From Dreissena polymorpha (taxonomy: Eukaryota > Mollusca > Bivalvia > Myida > Dreissenidae): a stretch of DNA of 64,000 nucleotides. Positions 38,760-50,082 of this stretch are shown here, piece after piece. The stretch lies in NCBI RefSeq assembly GCF_020536995.1, contig NC_068366.1:71886188-71950187 (forward strand), read 5' to 3'. The notes under the pieces are model-generated. The model was not told where the DNA came from. It did not search any database and was given only the letters and a program-made list of their open reading frames with translations. The position numbers were made by a program, and so were the translations under genes. Numbering within the stretch: the first letter of the stretch is position 1; each line of letters begins with the position of its first letter.

Positions 38760-39030
38760 GTAGTAGTAGTAGTAGAAGAAGTAGAATTAGAAGTAGAAGT
38801 AGTAGAATTAGTAGTAGTAGTAGAAGAATTAGTAGTAGTAGTAATAGTAGAAGTAGTAGTAGTAGTAGTAGTAGAGTAGTAGTAGTAGTAGAAGTAGTTG
38901 TAGAAGTAGGAGTAGGAGTAGCAGTGGCAGTGTTAGTTGTAGTGGTAGTAGTAATAGTAGTAGTTGTAGTAGTAGCAGCAGTAGCAGCAGCAGCAAAAGC
39001 AGTAGCAGTTGCAGTAGCAGTAGACGTTTT
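38760..39030. repeat. TAG/CAG trinucleotide microsatellite
   Basis: TAG and TAGAAG repeats shading into GCAGTAGCAGCAGC. The last part (about 38980-39030) extends beyond the left-arm match. Poly-Ser, Leu or Val frames are artefacts. Confidence 0.95.
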
Positions 39031-39039
39031 ATGGATATG

Positions 39040-39745
39040 CTTGTTTTTCCTGAAAACGAAGCACGAACAAATAAATGACAATACTGCAATTTACTGCTTG
39101 GTTACTACATCACGGTTTCCTGCGCTATTATTTCCTATTATCATCGTGTACAAATGGTAATTCCGGTTTAAAATGACATCCCTATCCAGAAATTCTACCT
39201 TGCGAGAAAAAAACTCCAAAAAATATCACGTCTAGACCTAGCGTAAGAACGGGTATATACAAACGGATTAAATAAGCATATGTGTCTTTTTGCTGTTATA
39301 TTATGGTCGCGGTTTGCGATTTAATGACTTAACTTCTCAAGGGAAAGTAATTCAATCTATAATTTTACGGACCTTACTTTAATGTAGTGATTAAAGTCTT
39401 TTTATATGTCAATACCTAGTACAAATAGGCAACGTTCATGTAAATTTGTTATGGTAGATGAAATATGGAACTAGCCATGTTTTTGAACATGCAAGCCACG
39501 TTGAAATTAACACTGATGTACTATTGGTCCTAAATAAACAACAACAACAAAACAAAGATGATAGGTAACGTGTCTTCGCGGAGTCATGATATTCGGTCCA
39601 TATGAACGACACTCCTCGAAAACTAAATTATTCGCACTTCATGACCCATAATGTATGCGTGTCAATAATTATTTATAATATAAACCGTGAATAATGCGAA
39701 CATATACCACCGCATGTTTTATCAGCAAAAAACTAGTAACCTAAA
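39040..39745. other. No recognised feature
   Basis: Unique-looking AT-rich sequence between the palindrome and the 69-bp minisatellite. No gene seen. Confidence 0.4.
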
Positions 39746-39754
39746 TCTGCTACG

Positions 39755-40408
39755 CGTTAAGGCAAATTCTGCGCCAGCTCAGCACTCCAGCGCGACATTC
39801 TAGATCAGCATTCGATTTTAAAGTATTACGGCGAATGCTGAGCCAGCTCAGCACTACAACGCGACATTTTAGATCATCATTCGTTTCAAAAGCGTTAAGG
39901 CGAACGCTGAGCCAGCTCAGCAATCCAGCGCGACATTTTAGATCAGCATCCGTTTTAAAAGTATTACGGCGAATGCTGAGCCAGCTCAGCATTACAGCGC
40001 AACATTCAAGATCAGCATTCGTTTTATAAGTATTACGGCGAATGCTGAGCCAGCTCAGCACTCCATCGCGATATTCTAGATCAGCATTAGTTTAAAAAGT
40101 GTTACGGCGGATGCTGAGCCAGCTCAGCACTCCAGCGCGACATTCTACATCAGCATTCGTTTTAAGGTATTACGGCGAATGTTGAGCCAACTCAGCAAAA
40201 CAGCGCGACATTCCAGATCAGCATTCGTTTTAAAAGTATTACGGCGAATGCTGAGCCAGCTCAGCATTACAGCGCGACATTCTAGATTAGCATTTGTTTC
40301 AAAAGCGATAAAGCGAATGCTGAGCCAGCTCAGCACTCCAGCGCGTCATTCCAGATCAGCATTCGTCTTATAAAGGGTACGGCGAATGCTTTCCCAGCTC
40401 AGCACTCA
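39755..40408. repeat. 69-bp minisatellite, about 9.5 copies
   Basis: GCTGAGCCAGCTCAGC or a close variant recurs at 39837, 39906, 39975, 40044, 40113, 40181, 40250, 40319 and 40388, giving a period of 69 bp with one 68-bp unit. Each unit also has a GCGACATTCTAGATCAGCATTC-like part. The core GCTGAGC-CA-GCTCAGC is a perfect 7-bp palindrome that could extrude as a hairpin. Because 69 is a multiple of three, a 23-residue repeat (MLSWLSIRRNTFKTNADLEC) stays open on the minus strand. No evidence of translation. Confidence 0.95.
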
Positions 40409-40410
40409 TG

Positions 40411-41153
40411 AGTATGATGATTAAAATGATGATAATAATGATAATGATGATGGTAATGGTTATAATGATAATCATGATTGTAATAATTATAATTTTGATA
40501 ATGATAATGTAAATATTGATAATGATCATAATGATATTAATGAAAATGATGGTGATAATTATGATGGTTATGAAGATAATGCTAGTGATAATGATGATAA
40601 TGATCATGATGATTATAATGATGATGATAATGATGATAATAATGATTATGATGATAATGTAGATGGTTATGTCGATGTTGATAATGATTATGATAATAAT
40701 GAGAACGACGATAATGATGGTGATGATCATGATAATAAAGATGATGGTAATGAAGATAATGATGTATATTACAATGATAATGATGATAATGATAATCATG
40801 ATAATGACGATTATGATAAGGATAATAATGATAATGATGAGTATGGTAATGATTATCATATTAATGATGATGATAATAAAGATAATTTTGAGTTTAATGA
40901 TGATGATAATGCCGATGATAATAATAATGATAGTGATTAAAATGATGATGATAATGGTGATGATAATGCCGATGATGATAATGCTGATGAACATAATGAC
41001 AATGATGTTAATGGTAATGTTGTTGATGATAATGATAATAATGATAATGTAGGTGATAATGTCGATTATGATAATGATTATAATAATGATAATGATATTG
41101 ATGCTGATGATACTGATAATGATGATGATAATGATATACATTGTGATGCTTGA
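40411..41153. repeat. GATAAT/GATGAT-rich microsatellite, about 740 bp
   Basis: Imperfect GATAAT, GATGATAAT and related units. It separates the minisatellite above from degenerate copies of the same unit at about 41260-41360 (AATGCTGAACCAGCTCATCA). It therefore seems to have grown inside the minisatellite. The Ile- and Met-rich frames through it are artefacts. Confidence 0.95.
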
Positions 41154-41364
41154 TAGTCCGGCTTTATACGACGTTAAACAGCATTTAATTGTTTGATTAC
41201 ATGGCGAAAATCTGGTGTAGAGCTCTTCTTGTAATTTGAAGACTGTTTTGTAACAGTTACATCGAATGCTGAACCAGCTCATCAACCTAGCGCGTCATTT
41301 GCATATCAACATTTGTTTTATAACAGCTACATCAGCTCTGCACTCCAGAGTGAAATCAACATTT

Positions 41365-42627
41365 GGCAATGCATGTACTTATCTGACACTACACGCCGGG
41401 ACGAAATATTTTTTAGGAATTTTCTGATCTGAGATATATTTAATTTTATTCCGCGGATCAACGTTAAAGTGAGATTGTATGATTTGTATATGTGTTAAAT
41501 TACACATAATAATACACATAGTAATATATTGATAAAAATGTGTTACAATAACACAAAATGGGCAAGAAAAGGTATACATTGAAGACGAATTTCATGAATG
41601 CAGCAAATACAAATTAGCGCCACGAGCCGATTGTGACGAAGATATTTCGTACATATTTTCCTACAATAACCGAAGCATTCGTCTTTTTATTAGGATCGGA
41701 GTTAGTGTTCGTGTGTCGTATTAATAGATATCGTTGCAGGATATTTCAAAGCGCTGAAGGCATTAAATTTGTTCGCTATTGCATAATCTTAAAAGCAACT
41801 CAGTTTTCAAACTTATGTTACAGCTTTTTATATCGCAAGTTTGAAATGAACACAACCCATTCAAATTTTAAAGAATGTGTCTTAAAGCACAGGTCGAGAT
41901 GTGTGTGACTGTTTATCCTCATATTTATGTGATAGAGATAACTTAGACAAAATAACAACAATATGTCTTTTTTCACAATTGGTCGCTGCACTGGCAACCA
42001 TCTTCTGAATTGTGGTTGCCTTGCTAAAGAATAACATGCCTATAATCATGTACATGTTGTGATATGTGTATCTAATACTTTATCTACCGGTATTTTCTTT
42101 AAATTATTGAGAAACAATTTTATCCACATGACAGACTTTTACTGCAGCATAAAGCCCCGTTTTCCATAAAGCAGCCAATATGTACATATTTCAATGATAA
42201 ACTTACCAATGTCATCGCACAAGCTGTTATAAACACTAGACTGGCCAATATGTCCCACAAGCTCTTAAACCTATTGTTTACATAATAACAGGCTGTCGTC
42301 TGCTGCAGTGTACCAGTTAAGTATAAACAGAAACGCTTTATAGTTATTAATCATGTGTCGTCTGCTAAATTTGACTGGAGTTATCCACACAGGCAGTCAT
42401 GGGTTACGGGCCCTACCGTAGCTTAGGCATACTGATTTTCAAAATTGCGTCAGACATTTTCGATTTCAGAATTAAATATCGGGCTTATTTCGCATTTTTC
42501 GACACATGTTCTTCTTAACTTTTATTTTAATTTATATTGAAATATAAGTTAATTTAAGTTTTTTTACACATTTTATATAAATTCATAAATATTTGACAAA
42601 ATCGTACAATCTCACCTTAACAGAAAT
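41365..42627. other. No recognised gene
   Basis: AT-rich sequence. The 91-codon plus-strand frame at 41633-41908 matches no family I know and has no supporting splice or start context. Fragments like GTCGTCTGCTAAATTTGACTGG near 42356 recall a dispersed repeat also seen at 55220. Confidence 0.4.
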
Positions 42628-42823
42628 AAGGTCGCGGTGGCGTGGTGGATTTGGTGATCGCCTAGTGACCGGGACGTCACGGGTTCATTGTCCACTGTGG
42701 GAGCGATCGTGAGATCTCCCCAAGTATTGTTTTTTATTCCCAGAAAAAAAATCGAGGGCGTTTCCAAGGAGCTTAACGACACAGTCAAAACAAAGCAATT
42801 CAGTTAATTAAATGAAACTAGGT
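42628..42823 (+). repeat. tRNA-derived SINE, diverged
   Basis: Same family as 32934-33136: GTGGATTTGGTGATCGCCTA, GGGACGTCACGGGTTCA (degraded B box), a CCAAGTATTGTTTTTTATTCCCAG body and AATTAAATGAAACTAGG near the 3' end. Confidence 0.8.
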
Positions 42824-42881
42824 GGGCGCGAAATCGCGAGTACCCAAACATTTAACGGCGCACGATTTTTGTATCTACTAG

Positions 42882-43401
42882 TTAAAGGGGCCTTTTCACA
42901 GATTTTGGCATTTTTTTAACTTATTCATTAAATGCTTTATATTGATAAATGTAAACATTGGATCGTAAAAGCTCAAGTAAAAAATCAGAAAAAAAATTAA
43001 AAAAGGAAAAAGAACATTGCCCGGAGCAGGTTTCGAACCAGTGACCTCTGGAGTCCTGCCAGAGTCCTGAAGTAAAAACGCTCTAGCCTACTGAGCTTTC
43101 CGCCGAGTACAAATTCATTGATGATTTTATACCTTATATAAGCAATCTTCGTAGTTTCACAAAAATTTAACGACAAAAACAGAACTCTCCAAATTATTCA
43201 ATCGTTTCGCGTTGCAACGCTTTATAATTTTTAGGTTTTAAAATCGTCAAAAGATGCATATAATGGCTATATTAGAGGCATGGTTAATGTTCAGTATTAC
43301 TGTTTCCCTCCAAAATATCATAACTAAAACGAAAAATTACGAATCTGAAACAACTTTTTTCAATTTTGTCAATTTACCAAAGCGTGAAAAGATCCCTTTA
43401 A
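42882..43401. mobile_element. MITE-like element with TTAAAGGGATCTTTTCAC ends and tRNA-like insert
   Basis: The left end TTAAAGGGGCCTTTTCACAG and the reverse complement of the right end TTAAAGGGATCTTTTCACGC are inverted terminal repeats of about 18 bp (imperfect), about 520 bp apart. On the minus strand at 43020-43104 is a tRNA-like stretch with A box AGCTCAGTAGGCTAGAGCG and B box CTGGTTCGAAACC. It is an abundant bivalve repeat from memory. Target duplication not resolved. Confidence 0.75.
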
Positions 43402-43831
43402 GCCCCGGAGCTTTCTGAAAATGTTTTCACGATGTTAACACATTTGTACCGGACAATGTACGATTGGTTTTCGCCGAAGCTCGAAATAAACAAGTTCTCC
43501 TCGATACTCGTTTCTGATATTCGACTTTCAATAGGAGTTTTTCTTCCGATGCCGACATCGTACAATCGCTCGAAACAGGATTTAGAAAATTTATACAATT
43601 GTCTTTGGACGCTATCTCAAGTTAGCACGTAATTGGTAATTAAATGGTCCTATTATCAGATGGTCCAGACGGAGCTTTGTACAATTTCATCCGCTTTCAA
43701 TGCCCCAAATAGAACATCTGAATCAGATATTTGACAATCCATATCAAGGACGTTAAGTCCATAACTATACAATAACAACAATATATACATAACAAGTAAC
43801 CGGAGAGAACGGAAGGTCTACTATCAAAATA

Positions 43832-44224
<393 letters not shown>

Positions 44225-44275
44225 ATACATATAGGTCAATACGACCCGCGTCGTGCAAAAATGTTTGTATGTCAT

Positions 44276-44345
44276 ATATGGCCAGCATAGCTCCAGACCA
44301 GTCCGTACAATAATGCAGTCTGGTCTGGAGCTACGCTGGCCGCAT
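44276..44345. repeat. Hairpin of about 26-bp arms
   Basis: ATATGGCCAGCATAGCTCCA plus GACCAG pairs with CTGGTCTGGAGCTACGCTGG plus CCGCATAT around a loop of about 18 nt, with one or two mismatches. The sequence recalls a common mussel foldback repeat built on GACCAG/CTGGTC. Confidence 0.75.
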
Positions 44346-45142
44346 ATGTTATAAGACTCAATGTGGCATGACACTACCCATATACTATTTACATCAGTTA
44401 GATTGAATATCTGCGCAGGTAACAATTAAGTTGCAATTCCAACTGCAAGTATATAAAAACTTAAAAATGATTGGTTCACGTTTATTTACCCAGCATCCTT
44501 CTAAAACACTGATCACTATAACTATCCATTTAGTTTAGCACAGATAGCATTCAGCATACATTAACAAAAACATCATGTATACATTGTTTTCTAAGCGGAT
44601 AACAAGACGTTGAGCAAGGAACGCTGGGTAGATTCAAGTCTGGTTAAACGGTTGTCTACGAGATTGAGCGTTACATGAGAAATACTCTGTGGATATGTTG
44701 ACAATGGCTGAGAGTGGCAGAAACATAAAACCTAGTCTTATTTATAAGACGCGCAAAGAATTTAGAGATACTTTTTATATGGGCTTACCCATATAAAAAT
44801 TAAGTAGCTTAATATTTGAGAGCGTCAACAATTTGGACTACATAAAACCGTGTTTGTGAATGAGGTGAAAACAAAACATTACCAAGGTCAATGTAACAAG
44901 GGCTTGTAGCATAAACAATATTTTCATGTGGTCCCGTGGACGTTTTTTACGCCTGATTTCTAGAAAACCATTTGACCTAAAATTATACAAATGAGTATAC
45001 AGTACTCATCAATAATTAGTAAGGAAGAAAAAACATACATTATATCCACAGCTGGTTAGTAAGTAAATTAAATAAATAAAATAAATCCCCGCACACAACA
45101 ACAGAATCTAAAGACTACAGTTTTATTAAGTTTTAAAGACTG
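44346..45142. other. No recognised feature
   Basis: AT-rich. No gene or element ends seen between the CTA microsatellite and the foldback element. Confidence 0.4.
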
Positions 45143-45150
45143 TCACATAT

Positions 45151-46125
45151 CACAGGTGGTTAGCGTGTGGCTATGATATTAATTAGTGAAAACATCATTT
45201 TGAATGATAAATAATCATATTATAACGAAAAATTAACTTTTCTGAAAAAAAATAATATTTCACTATCAAATATATATATAACAAGGTATGCAACTCAAAA
45301 TCAGCCCAAAACGGGGTGCATCGCTTTGAACAGCCATATCTTCATAAATTTTGCAGCGATTTTCACGATCTCGGTCTTATTCAACGCAGAAATGAATTTC
45401 CTTTCTGGAAATGTATATGTCTTGCAATATTTTAACAAATGCTGGGTCAACTTTTAAGAAATAACACGATACACAACACGCATGACCCAGTTGACAGTGA
45501 TCATGCTGTCTTTAAGACTGAAATCTTCACGGAGTAAAGGGCAACTTCCCTACAAAGTTCATGTAGTTCGATACCATAATTCAATAAAACGTATGAAAAA
45601 ACATTATTACCGTTCTTGTCGTTACATTCTGCATCAAGACTAACTGTCCAGCGCCGTTTGAAACCTTTGTTTACATACATTTCAACTAACTGACATTTTA
45701 AACATACGAGTGATTTCATTGGTCCAATGCGGAGGTGTGTCTTTACAACTGGAGATTTCATTCATAAAGAATACATGATCACTGTCAACTGGGTCATGCG
45801 TGTTGTGTATCGTGTTATTTCTTAAAAGTTGACCCAGCATTTGTAAAAATATTGCAAGACATATACATTTCCAGAAAGGAAATTCATTTCTGCGTTGAAT
45901 AAGACCGAGATCGTGAAAATCGCTGCACAATTGATGAAGATATGGCTGTTCAAAGCGATGCACCCCGTTTTGGGGTGATTTTGAGTTGCATACCTTGTTA
46001 TATATATATTTGATAGTGAAATATTTTTTTTCAGAAAAGTTAATTTTTCGTTATAATATGATTATTTATCATTCAAAATTATGTTTTCACTAATTAATAT
46101 CATAGCCACACGCTAACCACCTGTG
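45151..46125. mobile_element. 975-bp foldback element with 8-bp target duplication
   Basis: Arms of about 360 bp (45151-45510 and 45768-46125) are near-perfect reverse complements, starting CACAGGTGGTTAGCGTGTGG. They flank a centre of about 255 bp. Both flanks carry TCACATAT (45143-45150 and 46126-46133), a perfect 8-bp target duplication, which points to hAT-type mobilisation. No transposase is encoded, and the 86-codon minus-strand frame in the centre resembles nothing known to me. The arms differ at scattered bases and small indels. Confidence 0.9.
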
Positions 46126-46133
46126 TCACATAT

Positions 46134-47134
46134 GTGAATGTTCTTATAATATGATTTAATGTTCAAATCCATATTTGACAAGCCTTCTTTTTGTGATTAT
46201 TTGACTCTTATTTCCCAAAAAAAATATGTATGGACCAAAACTGTTTACATGGTTGTTTCATATATAATATATATTATATATACTATGTTCACAGTGTTCA
46301 CAGTATCTTCTAAGTAACTTTTGACACTTAATAAAGGTTGAGTTTCTTCCCTTGTTCGAATATTAGCCACTTGTTTATCAACAATAATACTTATTGTCAA
46401 CAAAACGTTAAAACAACAGTGTTTGCAATAATGTTCCCCCGATCAAAAATGATTCTTAACAAGATAACACGTAAGGATTGTTTATATATCATTTTATTGT
46501 ATGTAAAAAATATTGTTTATCACTAGATCTAATGGCTATTACACAATTATAGGAAAAATACGGACCATAAATATTTTTATATCCCATCATCAGACGTGCA
46601 TTGTCGAAATAAACCACTGTGGAATAAATTTACCTTTATTTCAGCAGTGCTGAAATATAGCTGTCACGCGCGGCGAAGAATGTTCATATTACTCGGAATC
46701 AACTATAAAGTAATCATTTTTAGTAAAATCGAATCAGATTTAACAAAACAAACAATTTGATACCAAGATGTAATATAGTTTTTACACATAATGCAACTCA
46801 AAAAGCAAATAAACATTATTTACAAATATTAAGTGCGCGTACTCGTGACGTCATTATTAATACGTCATACGACACAATGCATGTTGTTTCACGCTAAAGA
46901 TGCAGTTGTTTAGTGTCTTTTTTTCATTATTTCTTAAAAATCGGGGACGTAGAGGTATGATAAACGAAAAAACAGGTTGGTTACTGATCTTTTTGTAATG
47001 TATTAGGCTCGACACGATTAAAATAATGAAACAATGTTTGCTTAAAATATCTTTGGGATTTTCCGTCTAGTTCGATTTTCCTATTCTATGTTTAAAGAAA
47101 TAATTTACGACTAAGAAAATTGATGGGATAAATC
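46134..47134. other. No recognised gene
   Basis: AT-rich, with a short AT palindrome (TATATAATATATATTATATA, near 46260) and nothing else I can assign. Confidence 0.4.
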
Positions 47135-47273
47135 GAATACTAGGTCGGTGCCGAATAAAGCAAAGTTTATCTTGCTCGGCACGAAAATCTGAACCACTCG
47201 CCAAGGCTCGTGGTTCAGATTTTCTAAGCCTCGCAAAATAAACTTTGCTTTATTCGGCACCGACCTAGTATTC
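47135..47273. repeat. Long hairpin, arms of about 60 bp
   Basis: GAATACTAGGTCGGTGCCGA at the left pairs exactly with TCGGCACCGACCTAGTATTC at the right. Pairing continues through AATAAAGCAAAGTTTAT, and again through GAAAATCTGAACCAC, after a small internal loop. The terminal loop is about 14 nt. It could be a short MITE or a small-RNA precursor. Confidence 0.85.
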
Positions 47274-47515
47274 TCTATATCACCGATAAGTATATCTCTT
47301 ACCTCACACAGAATACAGCTATCCGTACATATGAACGAACACACGTTACACTTGTCAATTGCCATTGTAAGTCACTCACACGTTATCACAATGAATTTGA
47401 ACAGTATTAAGAAGGATTCAATACTGAACTTCCAACTTTTTATACCCAAATAAGTCGGTCTGATTTGAGTAATTCTTTTATGATTGCTTTAATCAATCTA
47501 CACGAAAAACAATAT

Positions 47516-47689
47516 ACACTTATTTCATGGATGCGCGGTGAACAGTCAAAACTGTTTCCCAAGGTATCAGGGATGACTTTGGTATTGTTGCCCGAGGCCG
47601 ATAGGCCGAGGGCAACAGTTCCAAATGTCAGCCCTGATACCGAGGGACAACAGTTTTGACTGTTCACCAAGCATCCATGAAATAAGTGT
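47516..47689. repeat. Foldback MITE, arms of about 80 bp
   Basis: ACACTTATTTCATGGATG pairs with CATCCATGAAATAAGTGT. GGTGAACAGTCAAAACTGTT, GGTATCAGGG and GTTGCCCGAGGCC follow with their complements on the other arm. Related fragments (GGGCAACAGTTCAAACTGTT, then ACCGGTCAACAGTTCGATA) sit at 47838-47890. Small imperfections show it is not brand new. Confidence 0.85.
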
Positions 47690-48289
47690 TTTATTACCTG
47701 ATCAAATTTCCAACATAGAAATAACAGCAAACTAAATTTTTATTTACACACAACAGTAATCGATAAAATAAATAAATTTGACTGTTTAACTGTAAAATGA
47801 CGTCATTTTTTCGACGAAATGACGTCATTATTCCAGCGGGCAACAGTTCAAACTGTTGACCGGTCAACAGTTCGATATTCACCGGTAACAGTTTAAAACA
47901 TTGCAAATTTCTTTTTCTACAAGGAAATAGCCAAAAATAATTAATTATCATTTATATAAGACATCAGGTAATAACAATGTTTGTTGAAACAATTAAAATT
48001 ACGATTATGGAAATGTGATAACAACAAACAAATTATACCAATCATGTTCTTTAGTTTTTCTCTAATTACAATCCATTAATGATCACAGTTTGATATTTAT
48101 AGGAAATGCAACACAAAAGAACACACGAACCGCTACTTTAATAATACATTGCCGACTTTGCAAACTAATATATTAAAGCGATCAATTATAACACCCATTT
48201 GGTATGCTGTTTGTGGTTTCTTGAAATAGTAAATTTCATTACAAATAAATAAAATAGTATTGGTTATGTTTTATCGATATTTATTTCTT

Positions 48290-48720
48290 GCTAACATGTT
48301 GAATACATACTGTTTTCGTATATTTGTTCACTGTTTTCGGGCGTACATTTTACTGTTTTCGTATATCAAAAAAAGAAAATGAATGTGGATTTTTTAATTA
48401 AAATCATAGTTTAACGCCACTATCACGATGTAAAGGTGGGAAATCTAACTGTTTTCGGTACATGTTACTGTTTTTTCGGTATTATGTCCTCGTATTATAA
48501 TTCTTACATTTAAAACAGTAATAACATGCTTGTCGTAGAAAAGTAATAATTAATATAAAGCATCATTTTGTGTTTTGTTGTAAACATTCATAAAAATCAT
48601 AGTTTATAAACGCAAAATCACAGTTTAAACGCCACTATCACGCTGTAAAGTTGGGAATTCTAACTGTTTTCGGTACATGTTACTGTTTTCGCGAAAACAG
48701 TACTGTTTTCGTATTTTAGT
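48290..48720. repeat. Interspersed TACTGTTTTCG motif repeat
   Basis: TACTGTTTTCG or ACTGTTTTCGG occurs about nine times. A longer unit of about 75 bp (GTTTAACGCCACTATCACG through GGTACATGTTACTGTTTT) is present twice, near 48411 and 48622. Confidence 0.7.
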
Positions 48721-48894
48721 CATAACCGGTAGAATAGATGTTAGGCTCGCAAATAAGGATCAGGATCATTATTAGCCTACATTTTCGTTATCTAATGATG
48801 ACTCAACTTCTTTAGTACAGTCAAGTACCATTACCTGATCATTACCCTACATGCAACACATTCGTGTTCAAGACTGGGTATCGATTAGTTTACA

Positions 48895-49105
48895 TTCTTA
48901 TGTTCCCAAGTATTACCGCCATAACTTTTGCAATATTGAAGATAGCCACTTCATATTTGAGCTGTCACATTTTTAGTGGTAAAGTCAAGGTCATTAAAGT
49001 CAAAGGTCAAATATATTGGTCAAAATCGTCAAACTTAAACATTGCCATAACTTGTGCAATATTGAAGATAGCAACTTCATATTTGGCATGCAAGTGTATC
49101 TCATG
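48895..49105. repeat. Degenerate CCATAACTT-GCAATATTGAAGATAG tandem repeat
   Basis: GCCATAACTTTTGCAATATT (48918) and GCCATAACTTGTGCAATATT (49044) head two units about 126 bp apart. Each continues GAAGATAGC-ACTTCATATTTG. AAAGTCAAAGGTCAA lies between them. A fainter third copy (CCAAACTTTGTGCAATATTG) at 49189 runs into the ECHDC1 exon. Confidence 0.8.
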
Positions 49106-49215
49106 GAGATGCACTTTTTAGTCATTAATTCATGCTTCTCACCAGGTATGGTCAAACCGTTGGCACCTGTCCAGCTTTGATGCATTTGCCAAACTTTGTG
49201 CAATATTGCAAAGCT

Positions 49216-49305
49216 GTCTATTGGATCAGTTGATCTGAACAAATGAAGCAACCGGGGTGGCAACCATCAAAATCAACAATCCAGAAAAGAAAAATGCTTT
49301 CACAG
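49216..49305 (+). CDS. ECHDC1: ECHDC1-like penultimate exon (approximate start), with a frame change
   Basis: The clean part reads EATGVATIKINNPEKKNAFT and ends at 49305 in phase 1 before GT, joining the next exon to give NNPEKKNAFTGKMMADLHE. This matches the start of the crotonase fold in ECHDC1, where ILTLNNPSRMNAFSG is found in human. Immediately upstream, a different frame reads LSIGSVDLNK, the counterpart of human GGSIDLQKE, so one extra base (or two missing) lies at about 49240-49245. This could be an assembly indel or a real lesion. The exon's 5' limit is uncertain because a tandem repeat lies against it, and the N-terminal exon was not found. Confidence 0.65.
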
Positions 49306-50082
49306 GTTTTCATGATTGTCTGGTAGCCACATGTAATCAACTTATTATGCTCCATCATTAGAAGGCCTAATTTCACATTCCTTTATTGTATTTGTCCACA
49401 TCCTGCAAAAAAACTCAAATTTCACTGCTGGGCTAGATTAAAACTTTTTGTTGTTGACCCAGGAACTTCAATTAAAGCAAAGTCTGGCTTTTGATGCATG
49501 CATTTTTACGTTGTCCCTCTCTTGACTCCTACATATTATATTACCCTGGCTTGCACCATTTTGACCACAAATGTTACAATGAAGCTAACTTCAAAATATA
49601 ATTTCCGTTTTTGCATAGTATTTCACTTAAGTTTATGCAAAAACTATTTGCATACTATTTTGACCCCAGACAATTCCTTTCTGACACCTGAACATTTCAA
49701 GCATGAGGTCATTTTGCTCCTGGTTTTCAGAATCTATTGAATCCTCGAGACATTTCAGCTTGCCAAAGCACAACATGCTCATGCAAGTTTTTTGTGATTA
49801 CATTTTGTCAGACCGAATCTCCATTTTTTTCCCCCATGTGTATATTTTGACATAATTTGGAACTGAGACACATGCAGTAATAAACAAAGTTAATAAAATG
49901 CTTGTCAACATTTTAGAGATCAAACCTTTAAGCAAATCTTTATATTGTAATATATCTTGCCCCAAGTTTATAAACTTTTTAGCCTTGCAGATGAGCTACC
50001 TAGGGCAATATTTTTTCCATCACGCATAGCAATGCTTCAGTAAGTTTGGTTATATTTTGCAAAAATCAATTGATTATTACAG

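Larger units (their letters stand above)
33274..38980 (-). repeat. Right arm of giant inverted repeat (about 5.7 kb)
   Basis: Reverse complement of the left arm with the same content in mirror order. This arm has no gap and runs into a TAG microsatellite, beyond which similarity to the left side is lost. Small differences from the left arm include a G/T substitution near 37594 and several one-base length changes. Confidence 0.95.

Noticed and set aside
39755-40408. Possible CRISPR-like array
   Set aside because: Units are 69 bp with no constant-repeat/variable-spacer structure. It is a minisatellite in a eukaryotic genome.
40368-41285. 305-codon Ile-rich frame (minus) and Met/Ile-rich frame (plus)
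   Set aside because: GATAAT low-complexity sequence leaves both strands open; this is not a membrane protein.
41633-41908. 91-codon plus-strand frame
   Set aside because: No recognisable motif, composition like neighbouring non-coding DNA, no splice or poly-A context.
43020-43104. Stand-alone tRNA gene
   Set aside because: The anticodon arm cannot be folded convincingly and it lies inside a TIR-bounded repeat.
45501-45963. Minus-strand frames of 86 and 93 codons
   Set aside because: They fall in the centre and arm of the foldback element, and the arm frame merely reads one inverted repeat.
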